Part shown: positions 39,998 to 48,239 of the stretch, piece after piece | Position numbering within the stretch: position 1 is the first letter of the stretch | Layout of the letters: each line of letters begins with the position of its first letter | Source of the DNA: Citrobacter sp. Marseille-Q6884 | Lineage (GTDB): Bacteria; Pseudomonadota; Gammaproteobacteria; Enterobacterales; Enterobacteriaceae | Assembly (NCBI RefSeq): GCF_945906775.1 | Contig: NZ_CAMDRE010000001.1 | Span: forward strand, 1,116,001 to 1,180,000 | Reading direction: 5' to 3' | Length of the DNA: 64,000 nucleotides | Program-made: the position numbers and the translations under genes | Notes under the pieces: model-generated | Seen by the model: the letters and a program-made list of their open reading frames with translations, nothing else | Database searches by the model: none | What the model was told of the DNA's origin: nothing

Positions 39998-41695
39998 TCA
40001 ACGATGATAGATGTTGGCAAACAGGTTTTTGTCATCATCTCCGTCTTTGAAGAGGCCAGCATAAGTTCCTTCCGGCAACAATAACGCTCTCTCCGGGCCA
40101 TTAAGTAATGTGATGGTTTTGCTGTCAGCCGACAAGGTAATGGGGGGGGTGAGCGTGATCCCTTCCACTTTCATTTGTGCTGATACGGGTGCGCCAGTTT
40201 CGCTGTACAGCTGATATCTTCCGGCCAGCGGAACCTTGAATTCTTCCTGATGGCCGATACGCAGCCGTCGCCCCGCCATCCTGATATTCGGCGCCACCTG
40301 AACGTAGCTGTTATCAATGGCTTCTGCGATGACAGAATGGATATTACTCAACCGGTAGGACCATAAGATCACTTTCGGGGGAGACTGGGTAAGCACTTGC
40401 CAGGCTTCGGAGTCTTTCCCTTCCCGCAGTGTTTTTAAAACATACCAGGCATCGAGCCACAGCGTTGTTGGCTCTAACCTGTTGGGCAACATCCCTATAC
40501 CATCAAAGTACTTTTCATCAGGTTTGAGCAGCGCTTCTGCTCGGGTAACCAGTTCAAGCTGTCGCACATTGCTAATTTTCAGGTAGCTGAAGTTGATAAA
40601 GTAACTTGAAAGTAGGGTTAATGTTGTCACCGTCAGGAAAAATAATCTCAGGATCGGTGTGCGGCTATGGGTGAGGAGATAATCCAGCGGGACGAGAGAC
40701 CAGAGTGATATAAACGGTAGTGCCATAATAAACACATAGGGCCAGGGCTGGCTGTGTGTGAAAACCAGTGTGGTAATGACGAACGAAAATACCAGGGCAA
40801 TGCGCGTTTTTTCATTTGAGATTCTCCAGCGTTTTAACGTGATAATCATGCCGCTAAAACAGAGCAGGTAGAGAAACGTATTGTCTATCAGGGTTTGTAA
40901 GACATACACACGAATTCCGTCATATGCTTCACTGCCGTTAACCGCCACTTCGACCGGGCCAAAAATCAAACTTTCAGCGATACGCAGCGGGTCGCTGCCG
41001 CCGAATATAAAGCAATAGGCAACCGCAGGAAGTAACCATCCCGCGGTTAAGTAAAAGCCGCGAACGATAGCCGCGATAAAATCTTTGCGCAGCATCACGT
41101 CAATCACTAAGCCAAGCCCAAGAGCCAGATTGAAGAACGCTGATTTTTGGGTAACCAAAAACGCCAGTCCGCTCAGGATTCCGGCGATGAAAATTTTTCT
41201 TGCGATGAGGGTATGGCCGCGCAGTATAACCAGTACGGCGGCCAGGGCGAAAAACAGTGCCAGGGGCTCTGAGCGGGTACGGAAGATCCGCTCCATAAAA
41301 TTCGTAAAACAGAGTAAAACGAGCGCAATAAAAAGTGCACGTAAACGCTGCTCGCCCAGCGCCCGCGCGCAAGCGTAGACCAGCAGCAGGGTTCCACAAG
41401 CGAGCAGGGCCGTCTGCATTCGCCCGACCAGAATCATCGAAGCGGCATCCCAGCCAACCAGGTGAGCCAGTTTATAAAACACCGCAAAGCCCACGGCCTT
41501 TGGCGGCTGAATGGTATCGAATAGCCCATTAGCAAAATACTTGGCGTAACCAAGCTGGGCAAACTCATCCATGATCAGGCGAATATGCCAGGCAAAAATG
41601 AAAATCAGCGTAACTTTAATGGCAATACTCACGCCAAGGATAAGCGTTAACCTGCGGGGACTCGTGCTAAAAAGGTGCTTACAGGAAGTACCCAT
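39998..41695 (-). CDS. GT-C family integral-membrane glycosyltransferase (PMT/ArnT-like)
   Basis: 565 residues from the ATG at 41693-41695, which has GGGAGAG nine bases upstream; an in-frame ATG at 41719 is possible but overlaps the previous gene. About ten to twelve membrane segments fill residues 15-390, followed by a soluble C-terminal domain. The first outside loop has an Asp-Glu pair at residues 43-44 (RLIMDEFAQLGYAKYF), as in polyprenyl-phosphate-sugar-dependent GT-C enzymes. The likely role is transfer of a sugar from a lipid carrier to an envelope acceptor on the periplasmic face. I do not recognise a named gene. Last gene of the cassette. Confidence 0.75.
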   Translation of the reverse strand: MGTSCKHLFSTSPRRLTLILGVSIAIKVTLIFIFAWHIRLIMDEFAQLGYAKYFANGLFDTIQPPKAVGFAVFYKLAHLVGWDAASMILVGRMQTALLACGTLLLVYACARALGEQRLRALFIALVLLCFTNFMERIFRTRSEPLALFFALAAVLVILRGHTLIARKIFIAGILSGLAFLVTQKSAFFNLALGLGLVIDVMLRKDFIAAIVRGFYLTAGWLLPAVAYCFIFGGSDPLRIAESLIFGPVEVAVNGSEAYDGIRVYVLQTLIDNTFLYLLCFSGMIITLKRWRISNEKTRIALVFSFVITTLVFTHSQPWPYVFIMALPFISLWSLVPLDYLLTHSRTPILRLFFLTVTTLTLLSSYFINFSYLKISNVRQLELVTRAEALLKPDEKYFDGIGMLPNRLEPTTLWLDAWYVLKTLREGKDSEAWQVLTQSPPKVILWSYRLSNIHSVIAEAIDNSYVQVAPNIRMAGRRLRIGHQEEFKVPLAGRYQLYSETGAPVSAQMKVEGITLTPPITLSADSKTITLLNGPERALLLPEGTYAGLFKDGDDDKNLFANIYHR

Positions 41696-41696
41696 T

Positions 41697-42887
41697 TTAT
41701 GCTCTCCCGGCTTCGCCATTTGCTTTTCTGTCTTTTGCGCGTTGTGCCAGCTCCAGGATTTCCTTCGCCATTGTTTGCCAGCTATAGCGCTCTCTGACGT
41801 AACAAATCATCGCTTCACGTTCATGGGGGGGCAGCACGCAGTGATCTATTGCGACAGAACAGCGCTGTGCTGAACGTTGAGGGTCGTTGAGGTCTATGTC
41901 CACGCCACGTAGCCAGTTTGCCGCGTTGGGATCGGCCCTATGAGCCGGGCCGCCGCAGATGACCGGTAATCCGCTGGCCATTGCTTCCTGGATAACAAGG
42001 GGATAGCCTTCACCGACGGCAGGCAACAACAGCAAATCCGCGCAGCGATAAAGTTCCGCCAGTGCCGCAGGAGCCAGGACGCCAAGATCGTAAACGTTGC
42101 TCAACCCCCATTCTGCAGGACGAAGCAGGCCGCTTCCGGCCAATAAAAACTGACAGTCTGTCCTGGTCGCCGCCAGGGCACGTAGTATCGACAATCCTTT
42201 CTTTTCAACATAACGACCAACAAAAAGTATGCGCCGGGTGCAGGGAGGGAGGTTATATTTTGCCTGCAGGTTCTGTCTGCCCTCCAGGGGGGCTGGTGGA
42301 TAAAAAATAGCGCTATCAACACCGTTAAACAGTAACTTATACGGATAGCGTGCAGGGGTTCCAAGCAGGTCGTGACGGACAGTATCGCTAATAAATACCC
42401 GGGCATCTGCGGCCCATAGCATTGGGCGCGTAACGACCAAATTAGCCAGCTGCATAAGCAGACGCAGCAGAGGGGATCTGAACGGAATCGCGGCAATATG
42501 TTGAATCAGAACGATGGGCTTTCCGTGCCGTTTGGCCATTATCATGCCAAGGATTGAGGTGACATAGAGTGCGTCGTGGATCACCACTGCGTCGCTACTC
42601 CGTACCGCGTCTCTAAGTGCAAAAATGGCTCCTGGACCCGGTAACGGCATTGGCAGGCCGGTGAGTTTTTCCAGTGGGTCGACGCAGCGCAACGCTATTG
42701 TTTTGAGGCCATCGCCGGGTAAAGCATCACTATCGCTGGCTGCCCAACTCGGTGTCGCTCCCTGGCGGGCGAACTGACGGCACAAATGCCCGGCAACGCG
42801 TTCAATACCGCCACCGTGTGCCTCGTAGAAATGACTTATCGTCAGGATATTCTGTAAATGCTGCGGATTAATGGGATCGTTAATCAT
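41697..42887 (-). CDS. GT4-family glycosyltransferase
   Basis: 396 residues, a soluble GT-B fold enzyme. The N-terminal glycine loop is HGGGIERVAGHLCRQFARQG (about residues 24-43). The C-terminal nucleotide-sugar domain has RILFVGRYVEKKGLSILRAL and the E-x7-E motif GEGYPLVIQEAMASGLPVI. Retaining cytoplasmic transferase; donor and acceptor unknown. The start overlaps the GtrA-like gene by four bases (ATGA), and it ends one base before the GT-C start. It probably adds a sugar before export, which is inference. Confidence 0.8.
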   Translation of the reverse strand: MINDPINPQHLQNILTISHFYEAHGGGIERVAGHLCRQFARQGATPSWAASDSDALPGDGLKTIALRCVDPLEKLTGLPMPLPGPGAIFALRDAVRSSDAVVIHDALYVTSILGMIMAKRHGKPIVLIQHIAAIPFRSPLLRLLMQLANLVVTRPMLWAADARVFISDTVRHDLLGTPARYPYKLLFNGVDSAIFYPPAPLEGRQNLQAKYNLPPCTRRILFVGRYVEKKGLSILRALAATRTDCQFLLAGSGLLRPAEWGLSNVYDLGVLAPAALAELYRCADLLLLPAVGEGYPLVIQEAMASGLPVICGGPAHRADPNAANWLRGVDIDLNDPQRSAQRCSVAIDHCVLPPHEREAMICYVRERYSWQTMAKEILELAQRAKDRKANGEAGRA

Positions 42888-43276
42888 ACGTGCACGGCCT
42901 TATTGCAGCCTGTTGCGCTAATCGCCCAGCGGCTAAGGAAAAAATTCAGTGCAATCATGCAGAGGGAAGCTAGCGGCGCGGCAGTGGGCATCGGAAATCC
43001 CAGCCAGGAATACCAAAACCAGGTGGTCGCAAATGAAAGCGGAATATTCAGCAACATGCTGAGGGTATAACGGCCAAAGGCACGAAATGACAGTGGCTGC
43101 TTAAACGTGAATACGCTGTGCAATATGTAACCAACAGTAGCGATCACAGCGAACGATATCAGGATTGCTAACCAGAGCGCAACGCATAAACTTTCTGCCA
43201 CAATCATGATGGCATTATGTCCAACGAAACAGCTGCCAGACACGCAGAGATAAGCAAAAGAGGTGCGAATTTTCAT
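42884..43276 (-). CDS. GtrA-like membrane protein
   Basis: 130 residues, almost all hydrophobic, four predicted membrane segments, with the family's late motif NFFLSRWAIS near residues 111-120. GtrA/DPMS3 proteins are thought to flip undecaprenyl-phosphate-linked sugars or to anchor the GT2 partner. It overlaps the methyltransferase gene by four bases upstream and the GT4 gene by four bases downstream. Assignment rests on size, topology and context. Confidence 0.75.
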   Translation of the reverse strand: MKIRTSFAYLCVSGSCFVGHNAIMIVAESLCVALWLAILISFAVIATVGYILHSVFTFKQPLSFRAFGRYTLSMLLNIPLSFATTWFWYSWLGFPMPTAAPLASLCMIALNFFLSRWAISATGCNKAVHV

Positions 43277-43962
43277 CGAGGCGCCTTTCGCGCGCGAAGC
43301 AAAAAGACGCAGGCGTTATCATGGCGTATGTGCGCTGGGGTGATGTAATCTTCGAACATTGCGCGCAGATTCATAATGACCGCCAAACCTGAGGCAAGAA
43401 CGCTACCGATAATGGGGAGTCGGCGGAGGAAAAAGGCAAATCCTGTCAGGCGAATAATAGTGGTGGTGGCTAACGGGCCAACCAGTGCTTCGACTTCTTC
43501 AACCACAAACCCGCGATCGGTAAGATCGGCTATGAGACCGGTGCGGGTCCAGCGGCGGTGATCTTCAGGATGAGGATGATAGAGCCAGGTTCCGTGCGTG
43601 GAGAGTAACAAGAGGCCATCATCACTCAACAGACGCCGAATTTCGGCGCAATAGGCATCAAGATCTCTGACGTGTTCCAGTACCTGGACTGAAAGTACTG
43701 CCCCGGCGACGCCATCAGCTAAAGGGACGCGTCCCTGTTGGTCAATCTTGATCGTGCCGTTGTCATCAAGATCGGCGCCGCAGTAGTTGATATTCAACTG
43801 GCGCATCATCCCGGCGTATGGGGAATCACCACAGCCAAAGTCGACCATGAATGTCTCGGGTTGAATGTGACGTTCTGCCTGCTCGCGTAACCGTCGCGCC
43901 AGTGCCCGTAATAGCAGCCAGTCAGTTTGCCAAATGCGCGGGGTGGCTCTGTTTCCTTTCAT
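43273..43962 (-). CDS. Class I SAM-dependent methyltransferase
   Basis: 229 residues. SAM-binding motif I MVDFGCGDSPYAGMM at about residues 39-53, an acidic turn CGADLDDNG, and the post-motif VLSVQVLEHVRDLDAY followed by LSDDGLLLLSTHGTW. This is the Methyltransf_11 pattern. A hydrophobic stretch near residues 175-195 could touch the membrane. In a glycosyltransferase operon it may methylate a sugar or its lipid carrier. The target is unknown. Overlaps both neighbours by four bases. Confidence 0.8.
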   Translation of the reverse strand: MKGNRATPRIWQTDWLLLRALARRLREQAERHIQPETFMVDFGCGDSPYAGMMRQLNINYCGADLDDNGTIKIDQQGRVPLADGVAGAVLSVQVLEHVRDLDAYCAEIRRLLSDDGLLLLSTHGTWLYHPHPEDHRRWTRTGLIADLTDRGFVVEEVEALVGPLATTTIIRLTGFAFFLRRLPIIGSVLASGLAVIMNLRAMFEDYITPAHIRHDNACVFLLRARKAPR

Positions 43963-45233
43963 AACACAGGTCCTTGTGTTGATGTCGCTGAATCATGCCG
44001 GCTCAGGTTGTCCAGCAGCAACTGCAGTACAAATCCGGCTAATACCATCAGCACGCCGGCGATGCAGGCTGTACTGATGACAAAAACAATGTGTACCGAC
44101 TGCTCCATAGAACCGAGGGTAAATATCCATCGAAAGGCAAGGAGGAGGTCGGCGCAAAAAGCTGATATGGCAAGAGCGGAACCGCAGAATACCAGCCACT
44201 CCAGGGGGTGCGAGCGCATCAGCCACGTAATAAGTCGGCTTTTCGCAACCGGGTGGTAAATGGCGATGGCGACCTTCGCTAACACGCCTAACAGGATGGC
44301 GATTAGGCCAATAAGCGTCGACATTGTCGCCAGGGCAACGAAATGGATACCAAAATAGTAACCGTGGATTTCTATGGGACCAGCGGCAAGCAGCGCGAGG
44401 CAGATAGCCCCGAGCAGTAGTAGCGTAAACCCGGGGATCAAATATAGCCTGTCAGGGGCGTGGGCAATAAGAAGACGCAGATGCCGCCAGCCATCACGAA
44501 ATGAACGTAAATGAGGAGGACGGTTGCGTTTGTCTGGATAGAGTTTGATCGGCACTTCGTGAATGATTAGTCCTGCACGATGTGCGTTAATAATCATTTC
44601 GGAGGCAAATTCCATACCGGTAGAGCGGGTGGACATTTTCTGGAATGCTTCGCGAGTAAAGGCCCGCATCCCACAGTGAAAGTCGCGAATGGGGGAGTGG
44701 TAAAGACCCCGAGCAATGCCGGAAAGCAGTGGATTACCCAGATAGCGATGCAGAGGGGGCATTGCACCCGGTTCAATTCCTCCGGCAAATCGATTACCCA
44801 TCACAAAGTCCGCGCCGCCTTCCAGTGCATCAACGAAAACATCAATCTGGCTCCAGTCATAGGAGTCATCAGCATCAGCCATAATGAGATATTTGCCTTT
44901 TGCCGCATGGGCCGCCGCGCTTATTGCTGCGCCATAACCTTTAACGGGCTGGTGAATAACCCGGGCGCCAAGCGATTTTGCAATTTTAACGGATTTGTCC
45001 GTTGAGCCATTATCACCAACGATCACTTCACCTTGAATTCCCAGACGGGTAAAAGCATCCATTACTTTATTAATACAAATGGCAAGCGTGAGCTCTTCAT
45101 TCAGGCAAGGAATAATTGCCGAAACAAGGAGCGAATGGCCCGCTGTAGTCATCTCTAACGCGGAATCAATATGGTTATCTGGATTTAATAACTTCTCTGA
45201 ATGGTCAAATTGGCGTAAGTTCGTTGAGTGCAT
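43959..45233 (-). CDS. GT2-family polyprenyl-phosphate glycosyltransferase with C-terminal membrane domain
   Basis: 424 residues from the ATG at 45231-45233, nine bases after a GGAG; an in-frame ATG at 45278 would add 15 residues. The GT2 domain begins VSAIIPCLNEELTLA (about residue 37), has VIVGDNGSTDKSVKIA, and a DAD metal motif at residues 120-122 (MADADDSYDW). Four membrane segments fill the C-terminal third. This build is typical of dolichol- or undecaprenyl-phosphate-sugar synthases such as GtrB. First gene of the cassette. Confidence 0.8.
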   Translation of the reverse strand: MHSTNLRQFDHSEKLLNPDNHIDSALEMTTAGHSLLVSAIIPCLNEELTLAICINKVMDAFTRLGIQGEVIVGDNGSTDKSVKIAKSLGARVIHQPVKGYGAAISAAAHAAKGKYLIMADADDSYDWSQIDVFVDALEGGADFVMGNRFAGGIEPGAMPPLHRYLGNPLLSGIARGLYHSPIRDFHCGMRAFTREAFQKMSTRSTGMEFASEMIINAHRAGLIIHEVPIKLYPDKRNRPPHLRSFRDGWRHLRLLIAHAPDRLYLIPGFTLLLLGAICLALLAAGPIEIHGYYFGIHFVALATMSTLIGLIAILLGVLAKVAIAIYHPVAKSRLITWLMRSHPLEWLVFCGSALAISAFCADLLLAFRWIFTLGSMEQSVHIVFVISTACIAGVLMVLAGFVLQLLLDNLSRHDSATSTQGPVL

Positions 45234-45811
45234 AATGTTAAGCTCCGATCCATGAGCAGAATTAAGAGCCCACCCCAATGGGCTATTTTATTTGTCCGTT
45301 TAAATCAAGGGGAACATCCATCAGGGAAGCCTGAAAGGGAGTCATTCTCTGATACTTCACGTATGCTCTTTTTGTTCCATGCTGCCCGTGGCCAAACTGA
45401 CTGCAATAAACTACAACCCTGTTTCTTCTAATTCATATTATGAATGACTAAAGTGAATGGCGAGTCTATATTTTATAAATGATGGCGCTTATTACCTTCA
45501 TCAGGCTTTTAATTGGCTTTATGCATATAAAAAATTGAATGGCATCGTACAGGAATGACCGATATTAAGTCTACTGATTTTGTGGCGTGCAAAATATAAT
45601 GGTTTTGATTTATTTATTGATATTTTTAATATAACGCTCTGGTTTGGGCACTAAGACATTATCAGTGGATATATTTCATGATGATATTATGGAAGGGATA
45701 ATTTTTTGGGGGGCGCGATCAGTCTTTTTTGCACTGACTTTATTAGATAAAAGTCCTGACTTTTCAGCCAGGACTTTGTCAGACGTCTGTGTTTGCTACC
45801 ACATCAGTAAC
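45234..45811. other. AT-rich intergenic region between the cassette and fabV
   Basis: 578 bases with no supported gene. The stretch 45430-45640 is much richer in A and T than its surroundings. A hairpin AGCCCA/TGGGCT (45267-45284) with ATTTTATTT after it lies just before the GT2 gene. A second stem AAGTCCTG (45751-45758) with CAGGACTT (45769-45776) follows fabV on the minus strand and probably ends its transcript. The promoter of the cassette should be here, but I could not pin it. Confidence 0.55.
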
Positions 45812-47005
45812 TTACAGCGTCACCACATCGAATTCGATTTCGGTGTTCACATCGGCATCGTAATCGACTTCGTCGAGGGCAAAACCGAACAGGTTCAGGA
45901 ATTCTCGCTTGTAGCCTGCATAATCGGTTTCTTGCGACAGGTTTTCAGTGGTGATCAGCGGCCACAGGTCGCGGCATGCCTGCTGAATGTCTTCACGCAG
46001 TTCCCAGTCATCCATGCGGATACGCTGGTTGTCATCAAGTGCAACCTTGTCACCGTACAGGCTGGTGGTCATCAGGCGATTAATTTGCTCGATGCACCCT
46101 TCATGAATTCCCTGTTCCTTCATCAGTTTGAAGACCATAGAGATATACAACGGCATCACTGGAATGGCAGAAGAAGCCTGTGTGATAACCGATTTCAGTA
46201 CTGCAACGTTGGCGGTGCCGTTGAGCGGAGCCAGTTGATTACGCAGCGCGCCTGCTGCACGGTCAAGGTCTTCTTTCGCTTTACCCAGCGCGCCATGCCA
46301 GTAGATTGGCCATGTCAGGTCGGTACCGATGTAAGAGTAGGCCACGGTTTTCACGCCGTCAGCCAGCACGCCAGCTTCGCTCAGCGCACCCATCCACAAC
46401 TCCCAGTCTTCACCGCCCATGACGGTCACGGTGTTTTGAACTTCTTCTTCCGTTGCTGGCTCAATGCTGGCCGTCGTGATCTGATCCTTGTTGGTATCAA
46501 TCGCTTTGGAAGTGTAAACCTCACCGATCGGTTTCAGCGCAGAACGGACAACTTCACCGGTTTTCGGCATTTTACGCACCGGGGAAGCCAGTGAGTAAAC
46601 CACCAGGTCAATCTGGCCCAGGTCTTCTTTGATCAGTTTAATCACTTCATCGCGGCACTCGTCGGAGAAGGCGTCGCCGTTGATGCTCTTGGAATACAGA
46701 CCTTCACGTTTTGCGGCCTCATCGAAGGCGGCAGAGTTATACCAGCCCGCGGAACCCGGTTTGGTGTCCGTGCCCGGTTTTTCGAAAAATACGCCGATAG
46801 TGGCGGCACCGCTGCCAAACGCCGCGGAGATTCTTGAGGCCAGGCCATAGCCGGTTGAAGCACCGATGACCAGTACGCGGGAAGGGCCGTTTTCGATTTT
46901 CCCGTTTTTCTTCACATAATCGATCTGTTTTTCCACATTGACTTTGCAGCCAGTCGGATGGGTCGTTGTACAGATGAATCCACGAATTTTTGGTTTGATT
47001 ATCAT
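45812..47005 (-). CDS. fabV: FabV-type trans-2-enoyl-ACP/CoA reductase
   Basis: 397 residues, the FabV length. NADH-dependent reductase for the last step of fatty acid elongation, an alternative to FabI. The N-terminal IIKPKIRGFICTTTHPTGC block is a family mark, the cofactor loop is LVIGASTGYGLASRI, and the catalytic Tyr-x8-Lys is in YWHGALGKAK. FabV enzymes are naturally insensitive to triclosan. It stands alone, with its own likely promoter on one side and a hairpin on the other. In E. coli this position has no such gene. Confidence 0.93.
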   Translation of the reverse strand: MIIKPKIRGFICTTTHPTGCKVNVEKQIDYVKKNGKIENGPSRVLVIGASTGYGLASRISAAFGSGAATIGVFFEKPGTDTKPGSAGWYNSAAFDEAAKREGLYSKSINGDAFSDECRDEVIKLIKEDLGQIDLVVYSLASPVRKMPKTGEVVRSALKPIGEVYTSKAIDTNKDQITTASIEPATEEEVQNTVTVMGGEDWELWMGALSEAGVLADGVKTVAYSYIGTDLTWPIYWHGALGKAKEDLDRAAGALRNQLAPLNGTANVAVLKSVITQASSAIPVMPLYISMVFKLMKEQGIHEGCIEQINRLMTTSLYGDKVALDDNQRIRMDDWELREDIQQACRDLWPLITTENLSQETDYAGYKREFLNLFGFALDEVDYDADVNTEIEFDVVTL

Positions 47006-47180
47006 AATGATGGCTAATTAAGTTTGTATTTTCGCTGTCAAGTGCGCAATGACACCGTCTGTTCTGGCTCGCTAAACGTGATGGTTAACAAGCCCCCCAC
47101 ATCTACTATGGCACGGGGCATTATACAGAAAAGGAACCCCAAAACTGAATCTACCTCTGATTTTAGGCCTGACGCTGACG
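47006..47180 (-). promoter_or_regulatory. fabV upstream region with -10 candidate
   Basis: On the minus strand a perfect TATAAT lies at 47120-47125, preceded by CTG; the -35 is poor (TTCAGT 18 bases upstream). It would start a fabV transcript with a leader of about 105 bases. The ilvY stop is at the right end. Confidence 0.45.
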
Positions 47181-48083
47181 TTACTCAGTGATTTTTCGCT
47201 CCAGTACAATCTTCCAGAACGCATCGATCAACGGCTCATGTAGTCGCTTTTTCGGCGCGCAGACACCCAGTTCAAATGGCGTTTTTTCGTCACTGCGTTC
47301 CAAAATCATGACGCGATTACGCACGGGCTCGGGGCTGTTTTCCAGCACGACTTCCGGCAACAGCGCCACGCCGCAGCCCAGCGCCACCATGGAGACCATC
47401 GCTTCGTGCCCCCCCACTGTGGCGTAAATCGATGGGTTGCTGATTTTGTGACGACGGAACCACAGCTCGATGCGGCGGCGCACCGGCCCCTGGTCGGCCA
47501 TGATAAACGGCACCGTTGACCAGTCCGGTTTGTCCACTGAAACCTGATTACGCACCGGGCAAGGTAGAGCCGGTGCGATCAACACGACGGTCAGATTCTC
47601 CAGCATGGAAAACGCCACCGCGCCGGGCAGCGTCTCGGGTTTACCTGCAATCGCCAGGTCGGCTTCTCCGGTGACCACTTTATCCATCGCGTCGGCAGCA
47701 TCACCGGTGGTGAGCTTAATTTCCACCGACGGATGCTCTGCGCGAAAGCGGTCAAGGATCGGTGGCAAATGGCTGTAGGCAGCCGTCACCGAACAAAAAA
47801 TGTGTAGCTCGCCTGACAGCGATGGCCCTTGCTGATCGAGGGTGTGGCGCAGTTGCTGGTACTGTAATAGCGTTTGTTGGGCAAAAACGCGTAACTCCTC
47901 GCCCGCTTCGGTCAGGGTCACCGTGCGGTTATCACGCACAAACAGTGGTTGACCCAGGTCCTCTTCGAGGCGCTGAATCTGCCGGGAGAGCGTGGAAGGG
48001 CTAACGTGCATCGCGCGCGCACTGCGGCCGAAATGGCGGCTCTCCGCCAGATGCAGAAAGGTTTTTAGATCGCGTAAATCCAC
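47181..48083 (-). CDS. ilvY: LysR-family regulator IlvY
   Basis: 300 residues. N-terminal helix-turn-helix (FLHLAESRHFGRSARAMHVS to PSTLSRQIQRLEE) and a C-terminal inducer domain. It activates ilvC when the substrates acetolactate or acetohydroxybutyrate accumulate. It is divergent from ilvC, with two operator-like sites between them. The last few residues differ from E. coli (IVLERKITE), which is minor. Confidence 0.96.
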   Translation of the reverse strand: MDLRDLKTFLHLAESRHFGRSARAMHVSPSTLSRQIQRLEEDLGQPLFVRDNRTVTLTEAGEELRVFAQQTLLQYQQLRHTLDQQGPSLSGELHIFCSVTAAYSHLPPILDRFRAEHPSVEIKLTTGDAADAMDKVVTGEADLAIAGKPETLPGAVAFSMLENLTVVLIAPALPCPVRNQVSVDKPDWSTVPFIMADQGPVRRRIELWFRRHKISNPSIYATVGGHEAMVSMVALGCGVALLPEVVLENSPEPVRNRVMILERSDEKTPFELGVCAPKKRLHEPLIDAFWKIVLERKITE

Positions 48084-48106
48084 AGGCGAAGCCCTCGATG
48101 TTTACG

Positions 48107-48153
48107 TTGCAGAAATTGCAATGTGACGTTGTGAATATATCAATTTCCGCAAT
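48107..48153. promoter_or_regulatory. IlvY operators between ilvY and ilvC
   Basis: TTGCAGAAATTGCAA (48107-48121) is a near-perfect inverted repeat. About 16 bases further on, the sequence TATCAATTTCCGCAATA (48137-48153) is a second inverted repeat with the same half-site. This fits the tandem O1/O2 arrangement known for ilvYC. Confidence 0.75.
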
Positions 48154-48239
48154 AAATTTCCTGTTGTAATGTGGTGACATTCTCGCTTAACCGCGAACCG
48201 AACAATAACACGCACAACATCACGATCACGGAGTTCACC

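Noticed and set aside
45228..45431. 67-codon plus-strand frame in the gap before the cassette
   Set aside because: No ribosome binding site, no family resemblance, and it crosses a hairpin.
45644..46594. 316-codon plus-strand frame opposite fabV
   Set aside because: Most of it is antisense to fabV, and the start lies in AT-rich non-coding DNA.
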